A stretch of 64,000 nucleotides of DNA, taken from assembly GCF_024281035.1 (NCBI RefSeq), contig NZ_JAMXLH010000020.1, positions 171,892-235,891 on the forward strand, read 5' to 3'. The notes under the pieces were generated by a model. That model ran no database searches, was not told the DNA's origin, and saw only the letters and a program-made list of their open reading frames with translations. The position numbers and the translations under genes were made by a program. This DNA comes from Paraburkholderia sp. Its GTDB lineage: Bacteria; Pseudomonadota; Gammaproteobacteria; Burkholderiales; Burkholderiaceae. Positions 7,786 through 18,305 of this stretch are shown piece by piece; positions within the stretch are counted from its first letter, which is position 1, and every line of letters begins with the position of its first letter.

Positions 7786-10700
7786 TCACTTCGCGGTGGC
7801 GGGCGTCAGCGGGTTCATCTTACCCTGATCGCCGCGCAGCCGCTCGACGTGCGGTTTGGACCACGGCCCCGTAATCGTGTAGTCGAGCGTGAACGCCGTT
7901 TCGATCGTCCGGGACAGCGCGAAATCGGCAACCAGGGCGCCGAGGCCGATCAGCGGATTGACCACCGCCGCCGCGATGACCCCCGCGCCCGCGCTGAGCG
8001 TCGGCACGACATGCACATGCAGATCCTGGGTCTGGTGCACGAGGTCCACGGTGCCGGTCATCTGGGCGCGGGCCGGCGCGGCGACGAGCTTGAAATCGTC
8101 GGTGCGGCCGATGCCGTCCCCGATCCGGCTCGTTCCCGTGACGCTCGTGAAGGGCAGGCCTTCGCCGATCACGTCGCGGAAATCCATGGTTGCGAAGCGC
8201 GCGACACTTTGCAGGCTCAGCACACCGAGGAGTTTTGCCAGGCCCGGATCGACGCGCAGGATCTGGCCGTGGCGCAGATCGACCGCGAGGCTGCCGTTGA
8301 GTGACGGGTAATCGATCTTCGTCGGCCCGCCGTGCCAGGCCACCTTGCCCGAGAGCGTGCCTTCGCCGCCCTTGAGCGTGCCCGGCATGCCCGCGCGTTC
8401 GAGCAGCGCGCCCGCGTCGGTCACGTCGAGGCGGAAGTCGAGCGCGGTGCGGCGCGGCGTCGGCATCTCCATGTCCGGGCCGATGTCGCCGACCGTGCGC
8501 CAGTTCCCCGTGGCGCTCAGGTGCGCGGCCGGGTTGGTGATGTCGAGTGCGTCGAGCTGCCAGACCGGCACGCCGTTTTCGTCGAAATTGTGCGCGTTGA
8601 CCTGCAGGCGGCCGAAGTCGTGGCCGCGCACGATCAGCTGGTTCACGATGAGGTCGACTGCCGGCATGTTCTGCACCGGCGCCGAGATCGCCTGGCCGAG
8701 CAGGTCGTTTTCGGTGGCGGCGGGCACGACAAGGCGCGCGAGGCGCGCTTCGAGCGTCCCGGGCGACCCGGGGACGGCGCCGGGTTTCCACGAGAGGTGG
8801 CCGGAGACCTGGTTCGACGCGAGGTTCGCCTGCCAGTCCCGGCCGCTGCGCGTGGCGCCGACGACGACGTTTTCCCAGTGGCGCTTGAGCAGCGTGAGCG
8901 TGCCGACGTGGACCGCGAAGCGCGACGGCACGTATTGCGCGAACGCGCCGCCCGGCATGAGCTGGGCGACGGCTGACGAAGCGGCGTCTGCCGGTGCGGC
9001 GGCAGCGGCGGTGGCCGGAGACGTCGTGCTTCGTTCTGGTGCTGACGGGCGGCGGGACGCGGCCGGGTTTGTCTGTGGGTTTGCCTGCACTGCGGCGGCG
9101 CTTGAGGAAGCGCGGCGCTCAGGCGCTGCGCCGCTCGCCGACTGGCGCGCAGCCGTGGCGCTTGCCGCGGGGAGCCCGTAGGTGCCCGGCGCGCTGGACG
9201 TGGCGGCGCTTACGCCCGAAGCACCAGTCGCGACACCAGCAGTACCAGCAGCAGTACCAGCAGCAGTACCAGCATTACCAGCATTACCAGCATTACCAGC
9301 AGCATCAGGCCCAGCACCAGTTGCAGCACCCGCACCCGCACCCGCACCCGCACCCGCACCCGCACCCGCACCCGCACCCGCACCCGCACCCGCACCCGAC
9401 GCCCCGCGAATCTCCAGCACGACGCGCCGCCAGGCATCGGCATCGAAGGCGGGCATGTCGACGGCGGCGATCACGCCTTCCTGAGGCAACTCCAGCGGCC
9501 GGTTCATCGCGATCGCCCCGCGCACCACGTCCGGCACATGCCCCGGGACGCGCCGCAGCACGTAGCGCGCGACGAGCGGACCGAGCGTCACGTCCGCGTG
9601 CTCGAACGGCGCAGGATTCCCCGCGTCGCTGCCGTCGCCCGCGCCGGGCTGCAGTTCGGCGCGCAGCGGCATCGGCGTTCCGGCGGTCTTGCCGAACGGC
9701 GCGGGCAGGTCGAGCGCGAGGTCGGTCAGATCCGAACTCGCCTTCACGTCCGGCAGATGGCCCCGCGCGCCGCGCACGGCGAGCGTATACGGCGCCTGTC
9801 CGCTCATGCGGCCGAGCACGGCGGCCGCCGTGCCGTGCAGATCCAGCCTGCGCGCGGCATCGACGGCGACGTTGCCCGCCACATTGAGCGCGTAGCGGCC
9901 GTTTTCGCGCAGCCCGCCATTCGCGCTCAGCGTGCCGCCGAGAAAACGTGCTGTCAGCCGGTCGGACTGCGCGCTGCGGTTGGTGAAACGCAGACGCCCG
10001 GCGAGGTTCGAAACCGGCGGGATGTTCTCGAACGCAAGCTGGTTGCCCTCGAAACCGATGGCGCCCTGCGCGCGCACCTGCGGCTTCGGTATGCGCGGGA
10101 TGGTCAGCGTGAGCGCGAGCGTCGCCGGTCCTTGCGCGCGCACCTTCTCGCCCATGTGTTTCGACATGTAGCCCAGCGAGCTCTTGTTCGCGTAGTCGAG
10201 CAGGTCCGCGAGCGGCCCGCGGCCATTGCCCGCGATGACGAGATCGGAGCCTTTCGTGCCGAGGTCGTCGATGCGGCCGTTCACGTCGCGCAACACGAAG
10301 TTGCGATAGCGGCCGCGCGCGACGTCGAAGCGCAGCTTGTTTTCGTGCAGCTGGAACAGGCCGTCGATGTCGGTGAAGGTGGGCCACACGTTCGGCATGC
10401 CGTTGCGCAGCCTGCGCGGCGGGAATGGCGACGGGTCGAAGCTGCCGCCGGTAAACGGCGCGACGATGCGGAACTGGCCCGCGTCCGGTACGCGCGAATA
10501 GGGGAACTGGGTCAGGTCGCCGTGGACCTCGATCGTGGCGCCGCGCGAGATGCCCGCCTGCAGGCCATGGCCGAGATAGTTGCGCGTGTGCTCGCTCATG
10601 CTCGTCGGCAAGTAGCGCGGAATCGCCTTGACCTGCGCCCGTGCGAAATCGGCCTTCAGGTCGAGCGCGCCGCGTCCGTGGCCGGGATTCGCGTAGCGCG

Positions 10701-12411
10701 CCGTCATCGTCGCGCTCGCGTCTTCGTTCTCGACGCCGAGCTTCGAGACATCGACTTCGAACGCCTTGTGCGTGTCGCCCGCCTTGCGCTGGTCCGCGAC
10801 CGTCCAGTTCGCCGCGCCGTAGAGCCGGTCGAAGGTGAGGCGCGGATTGTCGAACACGCCCGGCAGCGTCACGGCGGCGCTGGCCGCGTCGAGCCGGATC
10901 GTGCCGTGCTTTTCGTCGGCGTCGATATGGCCCCAGAGATTCTCGAAACCGGGCAGGCCCGCGCGCGGGTGGCCGCGCGGCGTGAGGCCCGGCCCCGGCT
11001 CCTGGGCCGCCACGCTGATGCCCTGCAGGTCGCCCTTGAAGCGGTAACGGATCACCGGCTCGACGCCCTTTGCGCGCTGCTCGGCGGCGGCTTCGCCCGA
11101 TTCCGGCGCGGCGCGCTCGAGCGCCAGGTCGTAGTCGGCGACGAGCCCCTGCGGATTGAAGCGCAGCAGCGCATCGAGCACGCGGCCCGGCAGCGGCAGC
11201 GCGCGCATGAATTCGGCGAGGATGCCGAGGTCGATGCGGTCGCCCGACACGCTCAGCAACTGGCCGTGCTGGAGCGATTGCTGGCGAAAGCGTCCGTCGA
11301 GGGTCGTGAGCGCGAGCGTGCGCACGAGCGGCGTGCCGTCGTCGAGCGGCGGCTGGCCGAGTTCCGCGTGAAAATCGCGCAGTTGCAGCGTGTAGTCGCC
11401 GGGCTCCACGCCCACGCGCCACTGGAAGTGCGCGATGGGCAAATCGAGGCGCGGCTGGGTCGGGCGCACCTGCAGCGCGACGTCGGTGCCGTCGAGCACG
11501 CCGTCCGCGAAGAGCAGCCGCCCCGAGCTGAAGTGCGCCCAGATCGCGTTGTCGATGCGGCCCGCGAAGGTGGCGATCGGCAGGTGGACGTAGCGGGCGA
11601 GCGTCGGCAGATCGACGGGCCCGGTCGAGAAGTACGCGTTGCCGCTCCAGTCGGCGGGCTTGCCGGCCTGCGAGTAGCGCGCATGGGTGAAGTGCGCGCG
11701 GAAGTCGAGCGGACCGTGGAACACCGTGCCCTCGCTCGGCGCCTGGAGCGCGATGCGGTGGTCGTAGCCGTCGTTGAGAATCGCGAGGCGGATGTCGTGC
11801 AGTGCGAGTTCGGGCACGTCGCGCGTCGCGTCGTGCCAGCGCAGCGTGCCGCCGCGCAGCACGATCGCCTGCTGGCGCATGAGCCAGGTCGTGAAGGTGG
11901 CGTTGCCCGTGTGCGCGGTCGGCACGGGCACGCCCGCCACCGTGAACGCGCCGTCGTCCTCGCGGGCGAGCAGCACGTCGGGACGCTCGACGATGATGCT
12001 CGACAGCAGCGGCTCGAAGCTCACGAGCGAGCGCCACGAGACCGTCGCGGTGGCGTGGGGGACGTTGAGTGCGATGGCGCCGTGGCGGTCCCGGATCGTG
12101 AGGCCGGTGATGTCGATGCCGGGCTGGAAGCCGAGCCAGTGCGGCCCGAGCTTGCCGATGCGGAAATCGGCGTGGATCTTCTCGGAGACGAGGGCTTCGA
12201 TGCGCGGCCGGAAATTGTCGACCTGCGGCAGCACGATGTAGCGCAGCCCGAGCAGCAGCGCGGCGACGATGAAATAGAGGACGAGCGCAACCGCCGCGAG
12301 CACGCGCAGCGTGTGGCGAAGCACCGGGTGATGGTGCGCGGGCGCATCCGGGGGTGTCCGGCTGGCATGTCCGGTTTGACGCGGACCGGCGGGATCGTTT
12401 CGCTCGGACAT
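7786..12411 (-). CDS. yhdP: YhdP family AsmA-like protein
   Basis: Very large (1541 aa) inner-membrane-anchored, periplasm-spanning protein of the AsmA/TamB group. E. coli YhdP, TamB and YdbH form bridges for phospholipid movement to the outer membrane. A single N-terminal transmembrane helix (LRVLAAVALVLYFIVAALLL, about residues 30-50) is followed by repeated beta-rich DUF3971-type segments and a C-terminal AsmA_2-like part. A low-complexity insertion runs from about residue 1000 to 1150. It begins with twelve Ala-Gly pairs encoded by a hexanucleotide repeat, then has AGN/AGT and Ala/Ser/Thr-rich stretches. It is divergent from glnE. Confidence 0.92.
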   Translation of the reverse strand: MSERNDPAGPRQTGHASRTPPDAPAHHHPVLRHTLRVLAAVALVLYFIVAALLLGLRYIVLPQVDNFRPRIEALVSEKIHADFRIGKLGPHWLGFQPGIDITGLTIRDRHGAIALNVPHATATVSWRSLVSFEPLLSSIIVERPDVLLAREDDGAFTVAGVPVPTAHTGNATFTTWLMRQQAIVLRGGTLRWHDATRDVPELALHDIRLAILNDGYDHRIALQAPSEGTVFHGPLDFRAHFTHARYSQAGKPADWSGNAYFSTGPVDLPTLARYVHLPIATFAGRIDNAIWAHFSSGRLLFADGVLDGTDVALQVRPTQPRLDLPIAHFQWRVGVEPGDYTLQLRDFHAELGQPPLDDGTPLVRTLALTTLDGRFRQQSLQHGQLLSVSGDRIDLGILAEFMRALPLPGRVLDALLRFNPQGLVADYDLALERAAPESGEAAAEQRAKGVEPVIRYRFKGDLQGISVAAQEPGPGLTPRGHPRAGLPGFENLWGHIDADEKHGTIRLDAASAAVTLPGVFDNPRLTFDRLYGAANWTVADQRKAGDTHKAFEVDVSKLGVENEDASATMTARYANPGHGRGALDLKADFARAQVKAIPRYLPTSMSEHTRNYLGHGLQAGISRGATIEVHGDLTQFPYSRVPDAGQFRIVAPFTGGSFDPSPFPPRRLRNGMPNVWPTFTDIDGLFQLHENKLRFDVARGRYRNFVLRDVNGRIDDLGTKGSDLVIAGNGRGPLADLLDYANKSSLGYMSKHMGEKVRAQGPATLALTLTIPRIPKPQVRAQGAIGFEGNQLAFENIPPVSNLAGRLRFTNRSAQSDRLTARFLGGTLSANGGLRENGRYALNVAGNVAVDAARRLDLHGTAAAVLGRMSGQAPYTLAVRGARGHLPDVKASSDLTDLALDLPAPFGKTAGTPMPLRAELQPGAGDGSDAGNPAPFEHADVTLGPLVARYVLRRVPGHVPDVVRGAIAMNRPLELPQEGVIAAVDMPAFDADAWRRVVLEIRGASGAGAGAGAGAGAGAGAGAGAGAGAATGAGPDAAGNAGNAGNAGTAAGTAAGTAGVATGASGVSAATSSAPGTYGLPAASATAARQSASGAAPERRASSSAAAVQANPQTNPAASRRPSAPERSTTSPATAAAAAPADAASSAVAQLMPGGAFAQYVPSRFAVHVGTLTLLKRHWENVVVGATRSGRDWQANLASNQVSGHLSWKPGAVPGSPGTLEARLARLVVPAATENDLLGQAISAPVQNMPAVDLIVNQLIVRGHDFGRLQVNAHNFDENGVPVWQLDALDITNPAAHLSATGNWRTVGDIGPDMEMPTPRRTALDFRLDVTDAGALLERAGMPGTLKGGEGTLSGKVAWHGGPTKIDYPSLNGSLAVDLRHGQILRVDPGLAKLLGVLSLQSVARFATMDFRDVIGEGLPFTSVTGTSRIGDGIGRTDDFKLVAAPARAQMTGTVDLVHQTQDLHVHVVPTLSAGAGVIAAAVVNPLIGLGALVADFALSRTIETAFTLDYTITGPWSKPHVERLRGDQGKMNPLTPATAK
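9229..9397. repeat. Microsatellite tract inside yhdP: (GCACCC)12 plus accag-type repeats
   Basis: Positions 9326-9397 hold exactly twelve GCACCC units (GGGTGC on the coding strand, encoding Ala-Gly). Just before it, 9241-9300 carries accagcag(t)/accagcatt repeats. Hexamer slippage keeps the yhdP frame, so length can vary without loss of the protein. Confidence 0.95.
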
Positions 12412-12747
12412 GCTGCTGCGGGTGCGGTATGGTAGCGTTGCGTTCTAACGACGAAATGTATCACAAGGGGCAGTCGCGCCGACCATCCGGAGATGCCTGG
12501 ATACCGGTATCGCGACTTGTTTGCAGTCTTGCAGTCGGTCTTTCCAGCACGCTTGCGGGCGCGCACTTGCGCCAGGTTTTGCGGCTCGCGTCGATGAGCC
12601 GCGCCATCGGGCCGTGCGCCTGCATCACGCGCGCGCCGCTGCCGCGCGCTTATCGAGCGTTTGCGATATCGAGCGTCAGCGCGCCCCGGCGAGACCTGAC
12701 CGAGCCCCGAGCGAGCCCCGAGCGAGTCCCCACAAAGCCACGCATCC
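12412..12747. other. Divergent intergenic region yhdP/glnE (336 bp)
   Basis: No gene is seen. It must hold the promoters of both yhdP (-) and glnE (+). Short direct repeats of the type gagccccgagc lie at about 12702-12728, directly before glnE. No convincing -35/-10 pair was found for either gene. Confidence 0.6.
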
Positions 12748-15540
12748 ATGACCGACACGACCCTTCTCAGTGCCAGCTATTCCCGTTACGCGGCGCGCGC
12801 GTACGCGGCCCGTCCCGGACTCGCGGAGCAGGTCGCGTCGCTCGCCGCCGAACCGCTTGCGCGCGAACGCATCGTCGCGCGGCTCGACGCGCTTTGTGCG
12901 CAGGCGGGCGGCGGGTCCGGCATGCCGCTCACCGACGAGCAATTGAAGAAAGCGCTGCGCCAGTTGCGCGTCGAGGTGATCTGCGCGGTGATGGAGCGCG
13001 ACCTCGGGCGCGTGGCCGACGTCGGCGAAGTCACCGGCACGATGACCGATCTGGCCGAAGTCGCGATCCAGTGTGCGCTCGCGGTCGTCAGCGCCGATCT
13101 CGAAACGCTCTTCGGCGAGCCGCGCGGGCCGAACGGCGAGCGTCTCACGCTCGGCGTGGTCGGCATGGGCAAGCTCGGCGGGCGCGAGCTGAACGTTTCG
13201 TCGGACATCGATCTCATCTTCGTCTACGAGGACGACGGCGAGACCACGGGCGGCCAGCGCTCGCCGATCGCGACCCAGGACTTCTTCACGCGCGTGGGCA
13301 AGCGCCTGATCGGCGCGCTCAGCGACGTGACGGCTGACGGCTTCGTCTTTCGCGTCGACATGCGGCTGCGGCCGAACGGCGATTCGGGGCCGCTCGTGTG
13401 CAGCCTCGGCATGCTTGAAGAGTATTTCTACGTGCAGGGCCGCGAGTGGGAGCGCTACGCGTGGATCAAGGGGCGAATCGTCTCGGAGGAAGAGAGCGAG
13501 AGCGCGCTGCGCCTCGTCTCGCAACTCGAAGCGCTCGTGAAGCCGTTCGTCTACCGGCGCTATCTCGACTTCGGCGTGATCGGCGCGATCCGCTCGCTGC
13601 ATGCGCAGATTCGCCATGAAGCGCAGCGACGCGCGCGTATGCGTCCCGACAAGGCGGACGACATCAAGCTCGGGCGCGGCGGCATCCGCGAGATCGAGTT
13701 CAGCGCCCAGGTGTTCCAGTTGATTCGCGGCGGCCAGGACGCGGGCTTTCGCGTGCGGCCGACGCTGGCCGTGCTCGGCTACGCGGCGGCGCGCGGGCTG
13801 ATCGCCCCGGAAGTCTGCACGGACCTCACGCGTGCGTACAACTTCCTGCGCGAACTGGAGCACCGGCTCCAATACCGCGACGACGCGCAGACTCACGCCA
13901 TGCCGGTCGACCCGGCCGAGCGCGCGGCACTCGCGGGCGCGACGGGCTCGAGCGACTACGCGGCGCTGATGGAGACGCTCAACGCGTATCGCGACACGGT
14001 GGAGCGCCAGTTCGACCAGATCTTTGCCGACAAGCTCAACGGCGAGAACGGGTGTGCCGCGGCCGAAGACGGCGCGGCCGCCTGGGTGTGGAGCAGTGTG
14101 CTTGCCGAGGACGGCGCCGACGACGAACTGCTCGAACGCCTGAACGAGCTTGGCATCGACGACGCCGCGCTGCTGCTGGTGCGGCTGCGCGGGCTGTGGC
14201 GGTCGTCGCGCTATGCCGGGCTGCCGGAGAAGAGCCGCGAGCGCTTCGACACCGTGGCGCAGCGCACGCTCGAAGCCGCGCGCACGCTGGAGCCGCGCGC
14301 GCGGCGCGCCGACACGCTCGCGCGCATGTTCGACCTGCTCGATTCGGTGGGCCGGCGCGGCGCTTATCTGGCGCTCCTCACCGAATACCCGGATGCGCTG
14401 AGCCGCGTGCTCAAGGTGCTCGGCGCATCGCGCTGGGCGGCGGGTTATCTGATCCGCCATCCGCAACTGCTCGACGAACTGCTCGACGACGAAGCGATCG
14501 CGACGCCGTTCGACTGGCCCGAGTTCTCGCGCCAGTTGCGCGCGCGGCTCGCCGCGGCTGCCGACGTCGAGCAGCAGATGGACCTCTTGCGCCACGCGCA
14601 CCAGGCCGAAGTGTTCCGCATCCTGTTGAACGATCTGGCGGGCCGGCTTTCGGTGGAGCACGTGAGCGACCGGCTCTCCGAACTCGCCGATGCCGTGCTC
14701 GACGTGACCATCGAAACGGTGTGGCAGCAGTTCTCGAAGCGTCACCGCGACGTGCCGCGTTTCGCGGCGATCGCGTATGGGAAGCTGGGCGGCAAGGAGC
14801 TCGGCTATGCGTCGGACCTCGACCTGATCTTCCTCTACGACGACGCGGATGAGCGCGCTTCGGAAATCTACGCCATGTTCGCGCGCCGCCTGATTTCGTG
14901 GCTGACCACGGCGACGGGCGCGGGCACGCTGTTCGACGTCGATCTGCGCCTGCGCCCGAACGGCGAATCGGGGCTGCTCGTCACCGATCTCGACGCGTTC
15001 CGCCGCTACCAGTTGCGCGAGGGCGACGCGGCAAACACGGCGTGGGTGTGGGAACACCAGGCGCTCACGCGGGCGCGCTTTTCGGCGGGCGATGCGGCAA
15101 TCGGCCAAACGTTCGAGGCGATTCGCGTGCAGGTGCTCACCACGCCGCGCGATGCGGCGCCGCTCGCGAAAGAGATCGTCGAGATGCGTCAGCGCGTGGA
15201 GGACGGTCATCCGAACCGCACCGAACTCTTCGACCTGAAGCACGACCGCGGCGGCATGGTCGACATCGAGTTTCTCGTGCAGTACTGGGTGCTGCTGCAC
15301 GCTGCGCAGGACGCCGAACTGATCCGCAATACGGGCAATATCGCGCTGTTGCGCGAGGTGTCGCGCTTCGGGTTGATGAGTGAGGAAGAGGCCGATACGA
15401 TCGGCTCGGCGTACCGGCTCTATCGCAAGCTGCAGCACCAGTTGCGGCTCGACGGCATGGAGGTGGCGCGCGTCGAGCCGGAGCGTGTGGAGGCCGAGCG
15501 CCATGCGGTGCTCGCGTTGTGGAAGCGGGTGTTTGGCTGA
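12748..15540 (+). CDS. glnE: Bifunctional glutamine synthetase adenylyltransferase / adenylyl-removing enzyme
   Basis: Regulates glutamine synthetase by adding or removing AMP in response to PII and glutamine. It has 930 aa, near the usual 940-950. Two nucleotidyltransferase cores are visible: GMGKLGGRELN with SSDIDLIFVY at about 139-160 (adenylyl-removing half) and YGKLGGKELG with SDLDLIFLY at about 678-698 (adenylyl-adding half). The DxD metal ligands are intact in both, and each half has the following RLRPNG(D/E)SG motif. The conserved GRGGIREIEF and DRGGMVDIEF helices are also present. ATG at 12748 follows directly on the conserved N terminus. Confidence 0.97.
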   Translation: MTDTTLLSASYSRYAARAYAARPGLAEQVASLAAEPLARERIVARLDALCAQAGGGSGMPLTDEQLKKALRQLRVEVICAVMERDLGRVADVGEVTGTMTDLAEVAIQCALAVVSADLETLFGEPRGPNGERLTLGVVGMGKLGGRELNVSSDIDLIFVYEDDGETTGGQRSPIATQDFFTRVGKRLIGALSDVTADGFVFRVDMRLRPNGDSGPLVCSLGMLEEYFYVQGREWERYAWIKGRIVSEEESESALRLVSQLEALVKPFVYRRYLDFGVIGAIRSLHAQIRHEAQRRARMRPDKADDIKLGRGGIREIEFSAQVFQLIRGGQDAGFRVRPTLAVLGYAAARGLIAPEVCTDLTRAYNFLRELEHRLQYRDDAQTHAMPVDPAERAALAGATGSSDYAALMETLNAYRDTVERQFDQIFADKLNGENGCAAAEDGAAAWVWSSVLAEDGADDELLERLNELGIDDAALLLVRLRGLWRSSRYAGLPEKSRERFDTVAQRTLEAARTLEPRARRADTLARMFDLLDSVGRRGAYLALLTEYPDALSRVLKVLGASRWAAGYLIRHPQLLDELLDDEAIATPFDWPEFSRQLRARLAAAADVEQQMDLLRHAHQAEVFRILLNDLAGRLSVEHVSDRLSELADAVLDVTIETVWQQFSKRHRDVPRFAAIAYGKLGGKELGYASDLDLIFLYDDADERASEIYAMFARRLISWLTTATGAGTLFDVDLRLRPNGESGLLVTDLDAFRRYQLREGDAANTAWVWEHQALTRARFSAGDAAIGQTFEAIRVQVLTTPRDAAPLAKEIVEMRQRVEDGHPNRTELFDLKHDRGGMVDIEFLVQYWVLLHAAQDAELIRNTGNIALLREVSRFGLMSEEEADTIGSAYRLYRKLQHQLRLDGMEVARVEPERVEAERHAVLALWKRVFG

Positions 15541-15640
15541 TACAGCCGACGACCGTCGACTGAACTCAACTCAACTCCGGCCAGCCACGGCTGACTCCGC
15601 ACGCGTTGGAGTCGCAAAGGAGCACACGGCTCGCGCGCGC

Positions 15641-17335
15641 TTACGCCGCGAGCATCTCCTTGGCGTGACGCCGTGTCGTGGCGGTGATTTCGAGTCCGCC
15701 GAGCATGCGCGCAACTTCCTCGACGCGCCCGGGCTTGTCGAGCGGCGTGACGAGCGAGAGCGTGCCGCCGTTGCCGTCGCCGGACTTCGAAACCTGGAAG
15801 TGGTGATCGCCGCGCGCGGCGACTTGCGGCAGGTGCGTGACGCACAGCACCTGGCGCTCGCGCCCGAGCTGATGAAGGAGCCGTCCGACCACTTCCGCGA
15901 CGCCGCCGCCGATGCCGGTGTCGACTTCGTCGAAGATCAGCGTCGGCGTGAGGCTCGCGGCGCTCGCGATCACGGCGAGCGCGAGACTGATCCGCGCGAG
16001 TTCGCCGCCCGAGGCGATCTTCGCGAGCGGCCGCAGCGGCACACCCGCGTGGCCCGCGACGCGAAATTCGATCTGCTCCAGACCGTGTGCGCCGCCGCCC
16101 GCGCTGCGCGTGCCGTCGGCGGCATTCGTCGCATTGGTGATTGGCACGAGCGCGACTTCGAAACTGCCGCCCGCCATCGAGAGTTCCTGCATGCCTTGCG
16201 TGACCGCTGCGCCGAGCGCGTGCGCAGCGTGCGCGCGCGCCTTCGATAGCTGCTTCGCTTCGATGAGATACGCCTCGTGGGCGCGCTCCGCTGCCGCGCG
16301 CAGGCCGTCGAGGTCGGCGGCGGCGTCGAGCGTCGCGAGTTGCGCGCGCCGCGCGGCGTGTTCCTCGGGCAGCGTCTCGGCCTTGAGACGGAACTTGCGC
16401 GCCGCCGAGTGGAGCGCTTCAAGACGCTTTTCCACCTGCGCGAGCCGGTCCGGATCGAGTTCGAGCCGCTGCGCGTAGTGCGAGAGCGAGTAGGCGGCTT
16501 CCTGCAACTGGATCGCCGCCGGTTCGAGCGCGGCGAGCGCGTCGCCGAGCGCCGGGTCGATCTCCGCGAGATCGCGCAGCTTCGAGACGACCGAGTTCAG
16601 GTGCGAGATCATCGCCTCGTCCGACTCGGAGAGCGCGGCGAGCGCGCCCTGGACGCCATCGATCAGATTGGCCGAATGCGAGAGCCGCCGATGCTCGGCG
16701 TTGACTTCCTCCCACTCGCCCGGCTGGGGCGCGAGCTTGTCGAGTTCCGCGAGCTGCCAGGCGAGCCGTTCGCGTTCGAGCTGCAGTTCGCGGTCGCGCG
16801 ACTGCGCGCTTTCGACGGCCTGGCGCGCGTCGCGCGCGGTGCGCCACGCGCGCATGACGGCGGCGGCGAGGTCGGTGAGGCCCGCGTGCGTATCGAAGAG
16901 TTCGCGTTGCGCGTCGGGGCGCATCAGCAACTGGTGCGCGTGCTGGCCGTGAATGTCCACGAGCATCTCGCCCACTTCACGCAACTGCGTGAGCGTGGCC
17001 GGCGTGCCGTTGATGAACGCCCGCGAGCGTCCGCCGCTGTCCACCACGCGCCGCAGCATCACGATGTCGTCGCCGTCGGGACTCGCGAGCGCGTGCTCGT
17101 CGAGCCAGGCGGCGACCTGCGGCGGCGCGTCGAATTCGGCGGTGATGTCGGCGCGCGTCTCGCCCGTGCGCACGACACCCGCGTCGGCGCGCTCGCCGAG
17201 CGTGAGCGCGAGCGCATCGATCAGGATGGATTTGCCCGCGCCGGTCTCGCCGGAAAAGACGGAAAAGCCGTTGTCGAATTCGAGGTCGAGCGCCGCGACG
17301 ATCACGAAGTCGCGAATCGAGAGATGGCGGAGCAT
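15641..17335 (-). CDS. recN: DNA repair protein RecN
   Basis: SMC-like ATPase of double-strand break repair (564 aa, usual about 550). The N-terminal Walker A GETGAGKS is at about 29-36. Long coiled-coil arms fill about 150-370. The ABC signature region LRPLAKIASGGELAR lies near 430, and Walker B LIFDEVDTGIGG at about 465-477. ATG is at 17335. It is followed 58 bp upstream by nadK on the same strand, so the two are probably an operon. I see no LexA box (CTG-N10-CAG) close to the start. Confidence 0.96.
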   Translation of the reverse strand: MLRHLSIRDFVIVAALDLEFDNGFSVFSGETGAGKSILIDALALTLGERADAGVVRTGETRADITAEFDAPPQVAAWLDEHALASPDGDDIVMLRRVVDSGGRSRAFINGTPATLTQLREVGEMLVDIHGQHAHQLLMRPDAQRELFDTHAGLTDLAAAVMRAWRTARDARQAVESAQSRDRELQLERERLAWQLAELDKLAPQPGEWEEVNAEHRRLSHSANLIDGVQGALAALSESDEAMISHLNSVVSKLRDLAEIDPALGDALAALEPAAIQLQEAAYSLSHYAQRLELDPDRLAQVEKRLEALHSAARKFRLKAETLPEEHAARRAQLATLDAAADLDGLRAAAERAHEAYLIEAKQLSKARAHAAHALGAAVTQGMQELSMAGGSFEVALVPITNATNAADGTRSAGGGAHGLEQIEFRVAGHAGVPLRPLAKIASGGELARISLALAVIASAASLTPTLIFDEVDTGIGGGVAEVVGRLLHQLGRERQVLCVTHLPQVAARGDHHFQVSKSGDGNGGTLSLVTPLDKPGRVEEVARMLGGLEITATTRRHAKEMLAA

Positions 17336-17393
17336 GGGTGCGCTGGATTCCGGCTGCTGGCGGTTTGAGTGGGTTGGGCGGCTTGTCGCGCGC

Positions 17394-18305
17394 TCAGTCT
17401 TCGGCGTCGTCCTGCAGTGACGGATGTTCGTTCCAGTGGAGCTTCTTGCGCAGCGTCGCGTAATAGCTGTAGCCGACCGGATGCAGGAACGGCACGATGT
17501 GGCGCGAGCGGCGCACCTCGATCACGTCGCCGAGTTCGAGCGCCGTGAACGATTGCATGTCGAAATTCACGTTGACGTCGCGGCCCGCGACGATCTGGAT
17601 GCTGACCTTGCAGTCGTCGGGCAGCACGATCGGGCGGTTCGAGAGCGCGTGCGGCGCGATCGGCACGAGCACGATGCCGCGCAGCGTCGGATGCAGGATC
17701 GGCCCTTGCGACGAGAGCGCGTAGGCGGTCGAGCCCGTGGGCGTGGCGACGATCAGGCCGTCCGAGCGCTGGTTGTACATGAAGCGGCCGTCGACGTTCA
17801 CGCGCAGTTCCGCCATGCCCGAGAAGCCGCTGCGGTTCACGACAACGTCGTTGAACGCGAGCGCGTGGTAGATCGGTTCGCCGTCGCGCGTGATGCGCGA
17901 CTCCAGCAGCGCGCGCTCCTCGCGTTCGTAGTGGCCGGCGAGCAGCTGCGGCACGATCTCCTGCATGTCCGAGAACGGAATGTCGGTGATGAAGCCGAGC
18001 CGCCCGTGGTTGATGCCGATGAGCGGCGTGTGAAACGGCGCGAGCTGGCGGCCGATGCCGAGCATCGTGCCGTCGCCGCCCAGCACGACGGCGACGTCCG
18101 CGCGCGCGCCGATCTCGGCGGGCTGGAGCGCCGGGTAACCGGTTGCGCCGATCTCGGCGGCTGTCTGGGCTTCGAATACCACCTCGGATCCAAGCTTCGC
18201 GATGGTCTGTGCGAGCGCGATCAGCGGCCCGCCGATGCCCTGCGTGTTGCTGCGGCCGACAAGCGCAACGGTCTTGAACTGGCTGTGAATCTTCTGGGTC
18301 TGCAT
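17394..18305 (-). CDS. nadK: NAD kinase
   Basis: ATP-dependent NAD kinase that makes NADP (303 aa). The diagnostic GGDGTML motif lies at about 76-82, followed by [13 protein letters not shown]. The NE/D-rich FNDVVVNR and [13 protein letters not shown] motifs are intact. It is the first gene of a leftward nadK-recN pair and is divergent from hrcA across 251 bp. This nadK/hrcA/recN neighbourhood is common in betaproteobacteria. Confidence 0.96.
   Translation of the reverse strand: MQTQKIHSQFKTVALVGRSNTQGIGGPLIALAQTIAKLGSEVVFEAQTAAEIGATGYPALQPAEIGARADVAVVLGGDGTMLGIGRQLAPFHTPLIGINHGRLGFITDIPFSDMQEIVPQLLAGHYEREERALLESRITRDGEPIYHALAFNDVVVNRSGFSGMAELRVNVDGRFMYNQRSDGLIVATPTGSTAYALSSQGPILHPTLRGIVLVPIAPHALSNRPIVLPDDCKVSIQIVAGRDVNVNFDMQSFTALELGDVIEVRRSRHIVPFLHPVGYSYYATLRKKLHWNEHPSLQDDAED

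Noticed and set aside
8994..9887. Gln/His/Tyr-rich plus-strand ORF
   Set aside because: It is the microsatellite of yhdP read on the wrong strand.
9538..12435. Long plus-strand open frame (965 codons) opposite yhdP
   Set aside because: It is an antisense shadow produced by the high GC content. The product is Arg/Ala/Glu/His-rich without family motifs, and yhdP on the other strand is a recognised protein.
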